NCBI RefSeq assembly: GCF_019890935.1
Contig: NZ_CP082333.1
Location: 1,824,001-1,888,000, forward strand
DNA length: 64,000 nt
Direction of reading: 5' to 3'
Source of the DNA: Exiguobacterium acetylicum
Lineage (GTDB): Bacteria; Bacillota; Bacilli; Exiguobacteriales; Exiguobacteriaceae
Positions 1-7,957 of this stretch are shown in pieces. The translations under genes were made by a program, and so were the position numbers. The notes under the pieces are model-generated. The model ran no database searches and was not told where the DNA came from. It saw nothing but the letters and a program-made list of their open reading frames with translations. Position 1 is the first letter of the stretch. Each line of letters begins with the position of its first letter.

Positions 1-34
1 AAGCAACTAACGTTGTAAAACTTTAATTTCCTTT

Positions 35-61
35 AGACCCTGCTCACGCAGGGTCTTTTTT
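35..61 (+). terminator. Rho-independent terminator of the gene left of the window
   Basis: A 9-bp perfect stem (AGACCCTGC / GCAGGGTCT) with a 4-nt loop runs straight into a T tract. No plus-strand gene lies before it in the window, so it ends transcription arriving from the left. Confidence 0.9.
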
Positions 62-109
62 GTGTTTATATATGCTACACTAGCGATTCAGGAAGAAAGG
101 AGATGTAAT

Positions 110-475
110 ATGACACTTGAACAAACCATGCAACACCTTCAAGAGGCTATGCTAAAAGGAGATTTATCACAAGTCTCGCCTCTATTATCTCCCGAATTTA
201 CGTTCATCGATGCGTTAGGGCGGTCTTTCGATGCCGAGACCTACCTCGATCATTACGTGGATCCTGCAAACATCCGCTGGTTATCCCGGACCGATGATTT
301 TTCATACATTGATCATTTCGAAGATACGGCAATCCAGTATAGTTTGACAGAAGACCGATTTGAATACGGGACAACTCAATACGTTGGTCGTTTCCGGATC
401 GTATCCATCTATCGTGCTACGTCAGATGGTTGGAAATGGCACTTTGGTCAATTGACATCTCTTGATCCGGCGTAA
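110..475 (+). CDS. NTF2-like / SnoaL-fold small protein
   Basis: A 121-residue soluble protein. Its pattern (N-terminal amphipathic helices, then LSPEFTFIDALG, and a C-terminal beta-rich part ending WKWHFGQLTS) fits the NTF2-like cone fold of DUF4440/SnoaL proteins, which include small enzymes and ligand-binding proteins. No catalytic residue assigns a reaction. The start at 110 was chosen because AAAGGAGAT lies at 96-104; an in-frame ATG at 62 has no ribosome binding site. The gene stands alone between two terminators, and its stop codon sits in the loop of the second. The fold call is by pattern only; the function is unknown. Confidence 0.6.
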   Translation: MTLEQTMQHLQEAMLKGDLSQVSPLLSPEFTFIDALGRSFDAETYLDHYVDPANIRWLSRTDDFSYIDHFEDTAIQYSLTEDRFEYGTTQYVGRFRIVSIYRATSDGWKWHFGQLTSLDPA

Positions 476-500
476 CGGATTCAAGGGATGTTTTTGTTTT
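456..500 (+). terminator. Terminator overlapping the end of the NTF2-like gene
   Basis: A 14-bp stem with one bulge (CATCTCTTGATCCG pairing with CGGATTCAAGGGATG) is followed by TTTTTGTTTT. The TAA stop of the preceding gene forms part of the loop, so the hairpin begins inside the coding region. Confidence 0.8.
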
Positions 501-566
501 CATGTTCCATTCATCGTCAGTTGGAATTGCTTCTCATTTTTCATTCCGTTACACTTGAGTGGTACA

Positions 567-581
567 TATTTTCTGAAAATT
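567..581 (+). promoter_or_regulatory. CodY-box-like operator upstream of serC
   Basis: The 15-mer TATTTTCTGAAAATT matches the CodY consensus AATTTTCWGAAAATT at 14 of 15 positions; only the first base differs. It lies 18 bp before the serC start codon, so CodY bound here (GTP and branched-chain amino acids as effectors) would be expected to block the serC-serA operon. Confidence 0.7.
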
Positions 582-599
582 CAAGAAGGAGTGTTCCTC

Positions 600-1664
600 A
601 TGACGGTTTATAACTTCTCTGCCGGTCCTGCAGTCCTTCCTGCCCCGGTCTTATTGAAGGCTCAATCCGAGTTACTCGATTATGAAAATTCAGGACAATC
701 CGTTCTTGAAATGAGTCACCGTTCGCCGATTTTTGAATCGATTCGGGATGCGGCTGAACAATCCTTACGGAGACTGATGTCGATTCCCGATACGTACTCC
801 GTCTTGTTTCTTCAAGGGGGAGCTACACTTCAGTTCGCGATGTTACCGCAAAATCTAGCAACGAAGACCGGACGGGTTGATTTCATCGATACCGGTGGTT
901 GGTCGACAAAGGCGATGGCAGATGCCAAACGGTACGCCTCGGTCAATGTGCTCGCCTCATCCGCTGATCACGGATATCGCTTCATCCCAGAAGGTCCGTT
1001 CACGTCAACGGCCGACTATCTGCATATTACTTGGAACAATACACTTGAAGGGACAACGTATCAGACACCGCCTCTCGTTGATGTGCCACTCGTCGCAGAC
1101 GTCTCTTCTTCGATTTTGTCTGAACCATTGCCAATCGAGTCATTCGATGTGTTGTATGCTGGTGCTCAAAAAAACCTTGGCGTCGCTGGTTTGACGGTCG
1201 TCATCGTGAAGAACGCGTTGCTAGATTGTGTTCCTGACACGATCGGCGCCTACTTACGGTATGACATCCATGCCAAACAGCGGTCTCTGTACAACACGCC
1301 GCCGACATTCAGTCTTTATATGACGAAATTAGTGCTCGAATGGATTGAAGAGACCGGACTCGAGACGATCGCGGCACGAAACGTCTCACAAGCACACATG
1401 TTATATGAAGCAATCGATCAATCCAATCTCTTTCATAACCATGTAGCCGTCAAGGATCGAAGCCGGATGAACATTCCGTTCTCGACCGGAAGTGAGTCGG
1501 AGGATGCTGCGTTCTTGAACTTTGCTGCGCGTCACGATTTAATCAACCTTGCCGGTCACCGCTCGATTGGTGGAATGCGCGCGAGTCTTTACAATGCGAT
1601 GCCGACCGAAGGAGTTACGGCACTGATTCACATCATGCACCGTTTTGAACAGGGGGAACGTTAA
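600..1664 (+). CDS. serC: Phosphoserine aminotransferase
   Basis: A 354-residue PLP enzyme that transfers the amino group of glutamate to 3-phosphohydroxypyruvate, the second step of serine synthesis; it may also serve vitamin B6 synthesis. Visible family marks are the N-terminal NFSAGPAVLP motif, the glycine-rich FLQGGATLQF phosphate-binding stretch, and AGAQKNLG with the Schiff-base lysine near residue 191. The length fits the 360-residue family. ATG at 600 is preceded by AGAAGGAG; the longer reading frame back to 462 runs through terminator sequence and is not used. The stop codon directly abuts the serA start. A CodY-like box lies just upstream. Confidence 0.96.
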   Translation: MTVYNFSAGPAVLPAPVLLKAQSELLDYENSGQSVLEMSHRSPIFESIRDAAEQSLRRLMSIPDTYSVLFLQGGATLQFAMLPQNLATKTGRVDFIDTGGWSTKAMADAKRYASVNVLASSADHGYRFIPEGPFTSTADYLHITWNNTLEGTTYQTPPLVDVPLVADVSSSILSEPLPIESFDVLYAGAQKNLGVAGLTVVIVKNALLDCVPDTIGAYLRYDIHAKQRSLYNTPPTFSLYMTKLVLEWIEETGLETIAARNVSQAHMLYEAIDQSNLFHNHVAVKDRSRMNIPFSTGSESEDAAFLNFAARHDLINLAGHRSIGGMRASLYNAMPTEGVTALIHIMHRFEQGER

Positions 1665-2822
1665 ATGTATCAAATTCAACTATGGAATGATTTATCGGAC
1701 AAAGGATTAAAACGATTCACAGATGACTATCACGTTCAGCGAGAAACGGAACAACCAGACGCTTTTCTCGTCCGCAGCAAGGATTTACATGACATGCGCT
1801 TTCCAGATAGTCTTAAAGCCGTCGCCCGAGCCGGCGTCGGTGTCAATACGATTCCACTTGATCAACTCGCAAACCGCGGGATTCCCGTCTTTTCGACGCC
1901 AGGCGCTAACGCGAATGCCGTCAAGGAACTCGTCATCGGTAGTTTATTCCTGACGGCGCGAAAGCTCGTGCCGAGTCTGCTTTGGACGAACAACTTACGC
2001 GGACCGGATATTCCGGAGCGGATCGAAGCGAACAAAAAACAATTCGTCGGAACCGAGTTACTCGGGAAACGAATCGGAATCGTTGGACTTGGGGCGATCG
2101 GGGCAAACTTAGCCAACACTCTCCACGAGCTTGGCATGACCGTCACAGGCTATGATCCACACATGTCCGTCGAGTCCGCTTGGCGCGTCTCGAATCAGAT
2201 TCAGCGGGCGACACAGCTTGAGGATCTTCTCGCGACAAGTGACTATATCACGTTGCACCTGCCGCTCGTTGACGCAACGACAGGTTTACTCGATGCATCA
2301 CTCTTCTCGAAGATGAAACATGGCGCGACCCTACTCAACTTCTCGCGTGGCGAACTTGTCGATGAACAAGCGTTAGCAGACGTACTCCGGTCCGGTCGAC
2401 TGGCGAACTATGTGACGGATTTCCCGAACGCCTTCATCTTGTCCCTCCCCCGAGTCATTGCCTTACCACATATCGGGGCATCGACAAGTGAAGCGGAGGA
2501 AAACTGTGCCATCATGGCGGTCGATCAACTGCGTCTGTTCCTTGAGACAGGAAACATCCGCAATGCTGTCAATTTTCCAGCCGTCGAGTTACCGTTCACT
2601 GGAAAACGACGGATTACGATTGCGCACCATAACATTCCGAACATGGTCGGTCAAATCGCTTCGGTGTTAGCACAAGAGTCGATCAATATCGCGAATATGA
2701 TCAATGGTAGTAAAGATGCAATTGCCTATACGATCATCGATATCGATAACCATGCGGATGAATCAATCTCGCTCGACCGACTGAATCAGATTCCTGGCGT
2801 CTTGAAAACACGTCTACTTTAA
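1665..2822 (+). CDS. serA: D-3-phosphoglycerate dehydrogenase, short form with ACT domain
   Basis: A 385-residue cytosolic NAD-dependent enzyme that oxidises 3-phosphoglycerate to 3-phosphohydroxypyruvate, the entry step of serine synthesis. The Rossmann motif GIVGLGAIG lies near residue 140. The catalytic arginine is in NFSRGELVDE and the catalytic histidine in LPHIGAST. The C-terminal 75 residues form an ACT domain (ITIAHHNIPNMVGQIASVL), consistent with serine feedback. The long form's extra intervening domain is absent. It starts immediately after the serC stop with its ribosome binding site inside serC, so the two are translationally coupled. Confidence 0.95.
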   Translation: MYQIQLWNDLSDKGLKRFTDDYHVQRETEQPDAFLVRSKDLHDMRFPDSLKAVARAGVGVNTIPLDQLANRGIPVFSTPGANANAVKELVIGSLFLTARKLVPSLLWTNNLRGPDIPERIEANKKQFVGTELLGKRIGIVGLGAIGANLANTLHELGMTVTGYDPHMSVESAWRVSNQIQRATQLEDLLATSDYITLHLPLVDATTGLLDASLFSKMKHGATLLNFSRGELVDEQALADVLRSGRLANYVTDFPNAFILSLPRVIALPHIGASTSEAEENCAIMAVDQLRLFLETGNIRNAVNFPAVELPFTGKRRITIAHHNIPNMVGQIASVLAQESINIANMINGSKDAIAYTIIDIDNHADESISLDRLNQIPGVLKTRLL

Positions 2823-2836
2823 AAGGAGTGAACTCC

Positions 2837-4039
2837 ATGCCAACTTTCGAACCTTTTGCGGCGTTACGACCGGACTCAAAATATGCGGCAGAATTTGCCG
2901 CCTTACCGTATGATGTTTATTCGCGCGAAGAAGCACGTTCTGAGATTCGACGTCATCCGCTGTCTTTTTTGCGGATCGATAAAGCAGAAGCCACCCTTCC
3001 GTCATTGATCGCTGAAGATGATCCACGCGTTTATCAGCAAGCGGCGCTTGCCTTCGAAGAGAGTCAAACAAACGGCATTTTACAGCTCGACACGGACGAG
3101 ACGTATTATATCTATCAATTGTCAGACGGGACACATACACAATCCGGTTTCGTCGGATGTGTTGCCGTCAGTGATTACGAGACGAATCAAATTCGTAAAC
3201 ATGAATTCACACGTCCGGATAAAGAGCGCGACCGTGTCCGACACGTCGAACAGTTGCAAGCACATACGGGACCAATTTTACTGGCGCACCAGACGGATGC
3301 ACAACTCGAAGCAATCGTCACGACCGTCACTGCTGGCGATTCCCTATATGATTTCACCGTCGATGGAGTGACGCATCGAATTTTTAAAATCACTGATCGT
3401 AATCATTTGTTGACGATCGGGAGCCAGTTCGCCCGTCATGATGCTCTCTATATCGCTGATGGTCACCATCGCGCTGCAGCAGCAGCCATCGCTGCCAGTC
3501 GGACGGACCAGGAGGAAGCCCAACGTTTTCTTGGCGTCTCTTTCCCGCAGGATCAATTACGGATTCTCGGATACCATCGCGTCGTTGAAGATTTGTACGG
3601 TCAATCGGTCGTTGACTTCCTCGAACGATTAGCCCATCGCTTTACGATTACAAAAGGACGTGCCGAACAAACGAAGCCTCACCAAATCGAGATGTATCTC
3701 AATCGACAATGGTATACCCTTTCGTACGATTCTGAACGAATCGGGACGAAAGCGAATCTCGACGTCTCGATTTTACAAGAAGAGTTGTTGACACCGTTAC
3801 TCGGTATCGAAGATCCACGGACGGACGCACGAATCCAGTTCGTCGGTGGTCATAAGGGGTATGCCGGTCTTGAGCAGATCGTGGACTCTGGGCATGCCGC
3901 TGTCGCCTTCCACTTACATCCGACTTCGATCGAAGATTTAATGGCTGTGGCTGATGCCGGAGAGGTAATGCCGCCGAAATCGACTTGGTTCGAACCGAAA
4001 CTTCGGAGCGGTTTACTGATCCATCCGTTTGATTCGTAA
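2837..4039 (+). CDS. DUF1015 family protein, serCA operon member
   Basis: A 400-residue soluble protein of the DUF1015 family. The hallmark is YIADGHHRAAAA, with DGHHR at residues 208-212. This resembles the DGHxR nucleotide-binding motif of ParB/sulfiredoxin-fold proteins such as the serine kinases SerK/SbnI, but that resemblance is a motif comparison only. ATG at 2837 has AAAAGGAGTG in front; a GTG at 2828 falls inside that ribosome binding site. It follows serA by 14 bp, so it is almost certainly co-transcribed. From memory, DUF1015 next to serC-serA is a recurrent arrangement in Firmicutes. No serB phosphatase is seen here, so a role at the phosphoserine step is a reasonable guess. Confidence 0.85.
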   Translation: MPTFEPFAALRPDSKYAAEFAALPYDVYSREEARSEIRRHPLSFLRIDKAEATLPSLIAEDDPRVYQQAALAFEESQTNGILQLDTDETYYIYQLSDGTHTQSGFVGCVAVSDYETNQIRKHEFTRPDKERDRVRHVEQLQAHTGPILLAHQTDAQLEAIVTTVTAGDSLYDFTVDGVTHRIFKITDRNHLLTIGSQFARHDALYIADGHHRAAAAAIAASRTDQEEAQRFLGVSFPQDQLRILGYHRVVEDLYGQSVVDFLERLAHRFTITKGRAEQTKPHQIEMYLNRQWYTLSYDSERIGTKANLDVSILQEELLTPLLGIEDPRTDARIQFVGGHKGYAGLEQIVDSGHAAVAFHLHPTSIEDLMAVADAGEVMPPKSTWFEPKLRSGLLIHPFDS

Positions 4040-4048
4040 TGCACACCA

Positions 4049-4089
4049 AAAAAGCAAGTCGCGGATGCGATATCCACGACTTGCTTTTC
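4049..4089. terminator. Bidirectional terminator between DUF1015 and amylase genes
   Basis: A 12-bp stem AAAAGCAAGTCG / CGACTTGCTTTT is flanked by A-rich sequence on the left and T-rich on the right, so it can end transcription from both converging genes. Confidence 0.85.
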
Positions 4090-5922
4090 TTATACGTGTC
4101 GCAAAAGAAGAGCCGACACAGGTTCTACTTGAATAGTGCCCGACAACGTCGTTGTATCCAACAGACTTTCATACGTTCCTTCAAGCGAAAGAGATTGCGC
4201 CTCTTCACTGACGTTGACGACGAGCAAGTAAACCTGTTCGCCCTGACGTCGCTCGACAATAAATGTCTGTTTTGTATCATCGATCCTTTGGAAATGATAC
4301 GTTCCGGCATTTGCTAAAACCGGATGCTGTTTTCGAAGGGCGATCAACTGCGCAACGTGATCGAACAACTCACGGTTTTGTTTCGTCTCGTCCCACTCCA
4401 TACACGCACGGTTGGCCGGGTCTTGCCCACCCATCATTCCAATCTCATCACCATAATAGATGACGGGTGTACCCGGAAACGTCAACAGTGTGGCGAAGAG
4501 TAACTTCATCCGATCAATGTTTCCTTTCGCACGTGTTAATGCACGCGGCGTATCATGCGAGTCAATCAAATTGAACATGACCTCGTTAACATTTTGAGAA
4601 TGCCAGTTTAAATTTCGGCTGACTGCATGTGAGAAATCACGAACGCTCGTCTCGCCCGTCGCAAAACAAGTCAAAAAGCTCTCGGTCAAACCGTAATTCA
4701 TGACGGCATCAAATTGATCGCCGAGGAGCCACGGTTGCGAATCCGTCCAGCATTCACCGACGATATAACATGTTCCGTTCGCAGCCCGGACTTCCTTGCG
4801 AAACTCACGCCAAAATGCATGATCGACTTCACTTGCGACATCCAGACGCCAGCCGTCGATTCCGAATTCCTCGACCCAGTAACGTCCGACGTGAAGCAAA
4901 TAGTCTTTGACGTCCGGATGGGCAGTATTTAACTTCGGCATGTTCCGTTCAAACGCAAACACTTCATAGTTCGGAATCGATGGATCGACTGGGAAGGAAC
5001 CAATCGTAAACCAATTGGCGTATTTTGAATCTTGCCCCTTTTCTAAGACATCCTGAAAGGCGGGGTGGTCTTCACTAATATGGTTGAAGACGGCATCGAG
5101 TAATACGCGGATACCGTTCTCATGTAGCACATCGATCATCTTGCGGAACGTTTTCTCGTCACCAAATGCAGGATCAAGCTTCAGATAATCAAGGGTATCG
5201 TATTTATGATTCGATGGTGCCTCAAAGACTGGGCAGAAGTAGACACCCGTGACACCAAGACGTTGTAAATGATCGACGTGATCGATGACCCCTTGAAAAT
5301 CTCCACCAAAGAAATTCTGAAAAGCCGGTGCTTCACTTCCCCACTCCTTCGTTCCCGCTGGATCATTTGCTGAGTCACCATTCGCGAATCGTTCCGGGAA
5401 AATTTGATACCAGACCGTATCCTTCACCCACTCCGGTGTATCAAAGACATCCGTTGCATGAACATATGGCACAGAAAAATAATAGCCCGGATGATCGAGT
5501 GGCGCTTCGTCATACCAGCCACGCTCGGTTAAAACGGCTGTCGTATCGCCATGAACCTCAAACCCATATCGTACCCGCTTCCGTTCTGGACGGATTGCAA
5601 CGAACCAATAGTCATACGTCGCATCACTTCCATTGTGTTGCATCGGCATCCGCTCTACTTTCCATGATTTTTCTTTCTCCGGATCAAAATTCCAATCTCG
5701 GTCTTCTTCTTTTTCCGCTTCCCATTCGTACGGATCACCATATATCAATTCAACTTTTTCAATATCGTCTTTAGCCGTCATGAGTCGGACATGGACCGTC
5801 TCTTGATCGTAAGCATAAACGAACGGTGATAATGCGCGATGAACTATCCCAGCCTGGTTCAAATTCTGCCACTCTCCCTTAAATTGATATTTCTCTATCG
5901 GTAAAGTTCCTTTCTTCCACAT
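4090..5922 (-). CDS. Neopullulanase / cyclomaltodextrinase-type alpha-amylase (GH13)
   Basis: A 610-residue probably cytoplasmic enzyme (no signal peptide) that hydrolyses cyclodextrins, pullulan or maltodextrins. Residues about 25-150 form an N-terminal CBM34-like beta domain; the GH13 barrel follows from WYQIFPERF (171). The catalytic triad is visible: nucleophile D361 in GWRLDVASE, acid/base E390 in VGECW, and D457 in IDSHDTP. A C-terminal beta domain closes the protein. The N-terminus is uncertain: family members usually begin near the LSPFVYAYD stretch, about 25 residues in. A TTG at Leu21, preceded by AAGGGAG, is a credible alternative start. Single gene; partner of malL in maltodextrin use. 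Confidence 0.88.
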   Translation of the reverse strand: MWKKGTLPIEKYQFKGEWQNLNQAGIVHRALSPFVYAYDQETVHVRLMTAKDDIEKVELIYGDPYEWEAEKEEDRDWNFDPEKEKSWKVERMPMQHNGSDATYDYWFVAIRPERKRVRYGFEVHGDTTAVLTERGWYDEAPLDHPGYYFSVPYVHATDVFDTPEWVKDTVWYQIFPERFANGDSANDPAGTKEWGSEAPAFQNFFGGDFQGVIDHVDHLQRLGVTGVYFCPVFEAPSNHKYDTLDYLKLDPAFGDEKTFRKMIDVLHENGIRVLLDAVFNHISEDHPAFQDVLEKGQDSKYANWFTIGSFPVDPSIPNYEVFAFERNMPKLNTAHPDVKDYLLHVGRYWVEEFGIDGWRLDVASEVDHAFWREFRKEVRAANGTCYIVGECWTDSQPWLLGDQFDAVMNYGLTESFLTCFATGETSVRDFSHAVSRNLNWHSQNVNEVMFNLIDSHDTPRALTRAKGNIDRMKLLFATLLTFPGTPVIYYGDEIGMMGGQDPANRACMEWDETKQNRELFDHVAQLIALRKQHPVLANAGTYHFQRIDDTKQTFIVERRQGEQVYLLVVNVSEEAQSLSLEGTYESLLDTTTLSGTIQVEPVSALLLRHV

Positions 5923-5970
5923 CGCTTAAACGTGTTTAATAGAAATTCAACGGTTCCACCGACATTTTAG

Positions 5971-6000
5971 TTCAGTCTGTCAGGTAGTTTAAGGTATACT
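5971..6000 (+). promoter_or_regulatory. Candidate sigma-A promoter of the YebC-family gene
   Basis: TTCAGT and TATACT lie 18 bp apart, about 57 bp before the start codon. The -10 is good and the -35 is weak, so this is tentative. Confidence 0.45.
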
Positions 6001-6056
6001 GATAACGCATAGGAAATCACGGATTTCTGACATTACGGAAAGAGAGTGGATACGAA

Positions 6057-6770
6057 ATGGGTCGTAAATGGAATAACATTAAGGAAAAAAAAGCATCAAA
6101 AGACAAAAATACGAGTCGGATTTACGCAAAGTTCGGTCGTGAGATTTATGTAGCGGCTAAACAAGGTGAACCCGATCCAGAATCAAACCAAGCATTAAAG
6201 GTCGTTCTCGAACGAGCGAAGACATACAACGTGCCACGTGCCATCGTCGATCGGGCGATTGAAAAAGCAAAAGGTGGAGCGGAAGAAAACTACGATGTCT
6301 TGCGTTATGAAGGGTTCGGTCCAAGCGGTTCAATGGTCATCGTCGAAACGTTGACGAACAACGTTAACCGGACGGCTTCTGACGTTCGTGCTGCGTTCGG
6401 AAAAAATGGCGGAAACATGGGCGTTAGCGGATCCGTCGCTTATATGTTCGATGCGACGGCAATCTTTGCCTTTGAAGGTAAAACTGCGGATGACGTTCTT
6501 GAATTGATGATGGAAGCGGATATTGATGTGCGCGATATCCTCGAAGAAGACGAATCTGTCATCATCTACGCTGAGCCGGAACAATTCCATGCTGTACAAG
6601 AAGCGTTGAAAGCTGCAGGCATTACTGAGTTCTCACTTGCCGAACTCGTCATGCTCGCCCAAAACGAAGTCGCGTTGTCTGAAGACGACGTCGCCCAATT
6701 CGAAAAAATGATCGATGCACTGGAAGATCTTGAGGATGTGCAACAGGTCTACCATAACGTAGAACTATAA
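6057..6770 (+). CDS. yebC: YebC/PmpR-family translation factor (YeeI/YebC2 type)
   Basis: A 237-residue cytosolic protein. The N-terminal [20 protein letters not shown] and the shared YebC motifs ([31 protein letters not shown]) place it in this family. The MGRKWNNI opening is the form seen in B. subtilis YeeI rather than the longer MAGHSKW paralogue. Family members were long annotated as transcription regulators; the YeeI/YebC2 branch is now known to relieve ribosome stalling at polyproline. AAAGAGAGTGG precedes the start. It is monocistronic and its stop codon lies inside a long palindrome. Confidence 0.9.
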   Translation: MGRKWNNIKEKKASKDKNTSRIYAKFGREIYVAAKQGEPDPESNQALKVVLERAKTYNVPRAIVDRAIEKAKGGAEENYDVLRYEGFGPSGSMVIVETLTNNVNRTASDVRAAFGKNGGNMGVSGSVAYMFDATAIFAFEGKTADDVLELMMEADIDVRDILEEDESVIIYAEPEQFHAVQEALKAAGITEFSLAELVMLAQNEVALSEDDVAQFEKMIDALEDLEDVQQVYHNVEL

Positions 6771-6822
6771 TCAAAAAGACAAGGGGATGGTCACGACCAT
6801 CCCCTTGTCTTTTTGATTATAG
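6765..6822 (+). terminator. Very long perfect palindrome/terminator after yebC
   Basis: Two perfectly complementary 28-bp arms (6765-6792 and 6795-6822) flank a 2-nt centre. The arms contain AAAAAG and CTTTTT, so the hairpin works as a terminator in either direction. The yebC stop codon lies in the left arm. Confidence 0.85.
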
Positions 6823-6879
6823 TTTCTCTATCGGTTAACGCCCGGAATCGGTCACGCACCGTCTATATGTATCATAAAG

Positions 6880-6897
6880 TATGAAACGCGTTTCATA
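6880..6897. promoter_or_regulatory. 18-bp perfect palindrome, probable operator
   Basis: TATGAAACGCGTTTCATA is a perfect 18-bp inverted repeat with no spacer, in the 190-bp region upstream of the small gene at 7015. It lacks a T tract and so is not a terminator. The form suits a dimeric regulator site; the regulator is unknown. Confidence 0.55.
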
Positions 6898-7014
6898 ACA
6901 AGAACAAAAAAAGATTCATTTGTGATGTTTATTTCTTGAATTTAATGGGAATAGTAATATTCGGAGTTGATTATAACTTATTTTGCTTTGAAGAAATAAA
7001 AGGAGGAACGAACG

Positions 7015-7308
7015 ATGACATATTCTTTAATTGAAACATTCAAACACATCGTAAGCGAGGCAACTAGCTTTAAGCGCGTTGATTTCGGAGGTTACGATAT
7101 TTATATGCAGACAACAGATGGACGAACGATTACGGCACACATCCGTTATGATGGTGGTGGTACGGACTTCAATGAAGCTTATTTAATGCTTGAATCGAGT
7201 ACCGGTCAACGTCGCACAGCGACCTTAACGCTTTATCAATTCGAACATCTCTCTTCTTATACTGCACACAGTGAACGGACACGTGCCCTAGTCACAACAA
7301 GTGCTTAA
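7015..7308 (+). CDS. Small protein of unknown function (97 aa)
   Basis: A 97-residue soluble, mixed alpha/beta-looking protein that I do not recognise. It has no Cys, signal peptide or membrane segment. Residues 20-65 look like beta strands (VDFGGYDIYMQTTDGRTIT, then HIRYDGGG), and the C-terminus is rich in Thr and Ser. The start is strongly supported by AAAGGAGG eight bases upstream, and a terminator follows directly, so it is a genuine single-gene unit. A perfect 18-bp palindrome lies upstream and may control it. Confidence 0.7.
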   Translation: MTYSLIETFKHIVSEATSFKRVDFGGYDIYMQTTDGRTITAHIRYDGGGTDFNEAYLMLESSTGQRRTATLTLYQFEHLSSYTAHSERTRALVTTSA

Positions 7309-7318
7309 TGACCATAAA

Positions 7319-7350
7319 ACACGCCTCTCATTCGAGAGACGTGCTTTTTT
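7319..7350. terminator. Terminator between convergent small genes
   Basis: The imperfect 11-bp stem ACACGCCTCTC / GAGAGACGTGC with ATTC loop is followed by TTTTTT on the plus strand and by TTTTATGG on the minus strand. Confidence 0.8.
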
Positions 7351-7600
7351 AATTTTCTTCTCGCTCGAGGCGTTCGAGTTCTGCGTGTGTTTGTGGGAAT
7401 CCATTCGCTTGCCAATCTGCCCGATGAATGGAATCCAGTTGTGTCAGTCCGACTTCAGCCGGATCGCGTTTCGCGTCGACACTTGGACGATGGTCAATAT
7501 CATCTGAAGTCGATTTTCGTTGTTGGTATTGTTGATAGGCGATTGTCGCAATCGCTGCTAGACCACCTAAAATAACACCTGTCTTGAATGTTGCTCGCAT
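7349..7600 (-). CDS. Small single-pass membrane-anchored protein
   Basis: An 83-residue protein. Residues 6-22 (KTGVILGGLAAIATIAY) form one N-terminal membrane segment, followed by a charged tail with Gln/Arg-rich and acidic stretches that probably faces the cytoplasm. I do not recognise a family. The start is supported by GAGGGGGAAC upstream. It converges on the gene at 7015 and stands alone. Confidence 0.65.
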   Translation of the reverse strand: MRATFKTGVILGGLAAIATIAYQQYQQRKSTSDDIDHRPSVDAKRDPAEVGLTQLDSIHRADWQANGFPQTHAELERLEREEN

Positions 7601-7824
7601 GAAAGTTCCCCCTCTATGATCATTAGTTGTGCTCTAGATAAATGTACCCGCGTTCCTTGAGTTTGAATCATTCTTCTCATGGATCCACGTGTTTTTTGAA
7701 AAAAATCAAAAAAAATTTCAGCCTATTTCTGCCGTGTTCCTACATATTTAATAATCAAGAGAGAAAATGGCTCTATCCCTTATGCTTCAACGCTTCACGT
7801 CATGCAAGAAGGAAAAAAGTACGC

Positions 7825-7830
7825 TATACT
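7825..7830 (+). promoter_or_regulatory. Candidate -10 element of the mrp operon
   Basis: TATACT lies 128 bp upstream of the mrpA start; no good -35 is visible 17 bp before it. If used, it gives a leader of about 120 nt. A hairpin GGAC(7878)...GTCC(7914) in that leader is followed by CTTTTTCATTTTT and could act as an attenuator. The rest of the 7601-7957 gap is AT-rich and shows no ORF I believe. Confidence 0.35.
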
Positions 7831-7957
7831 TGTTTCAGAAACATCTTCGACGAACAAAATGAATCGTGTCTTCTACTGGACAGTTCCGAGCTTCGACAGC
7901 TTGCGTTCGCGTCCCTTTTTCATTTTTGGTCGTCGATGTCACAAAGGAGGGAATTTC

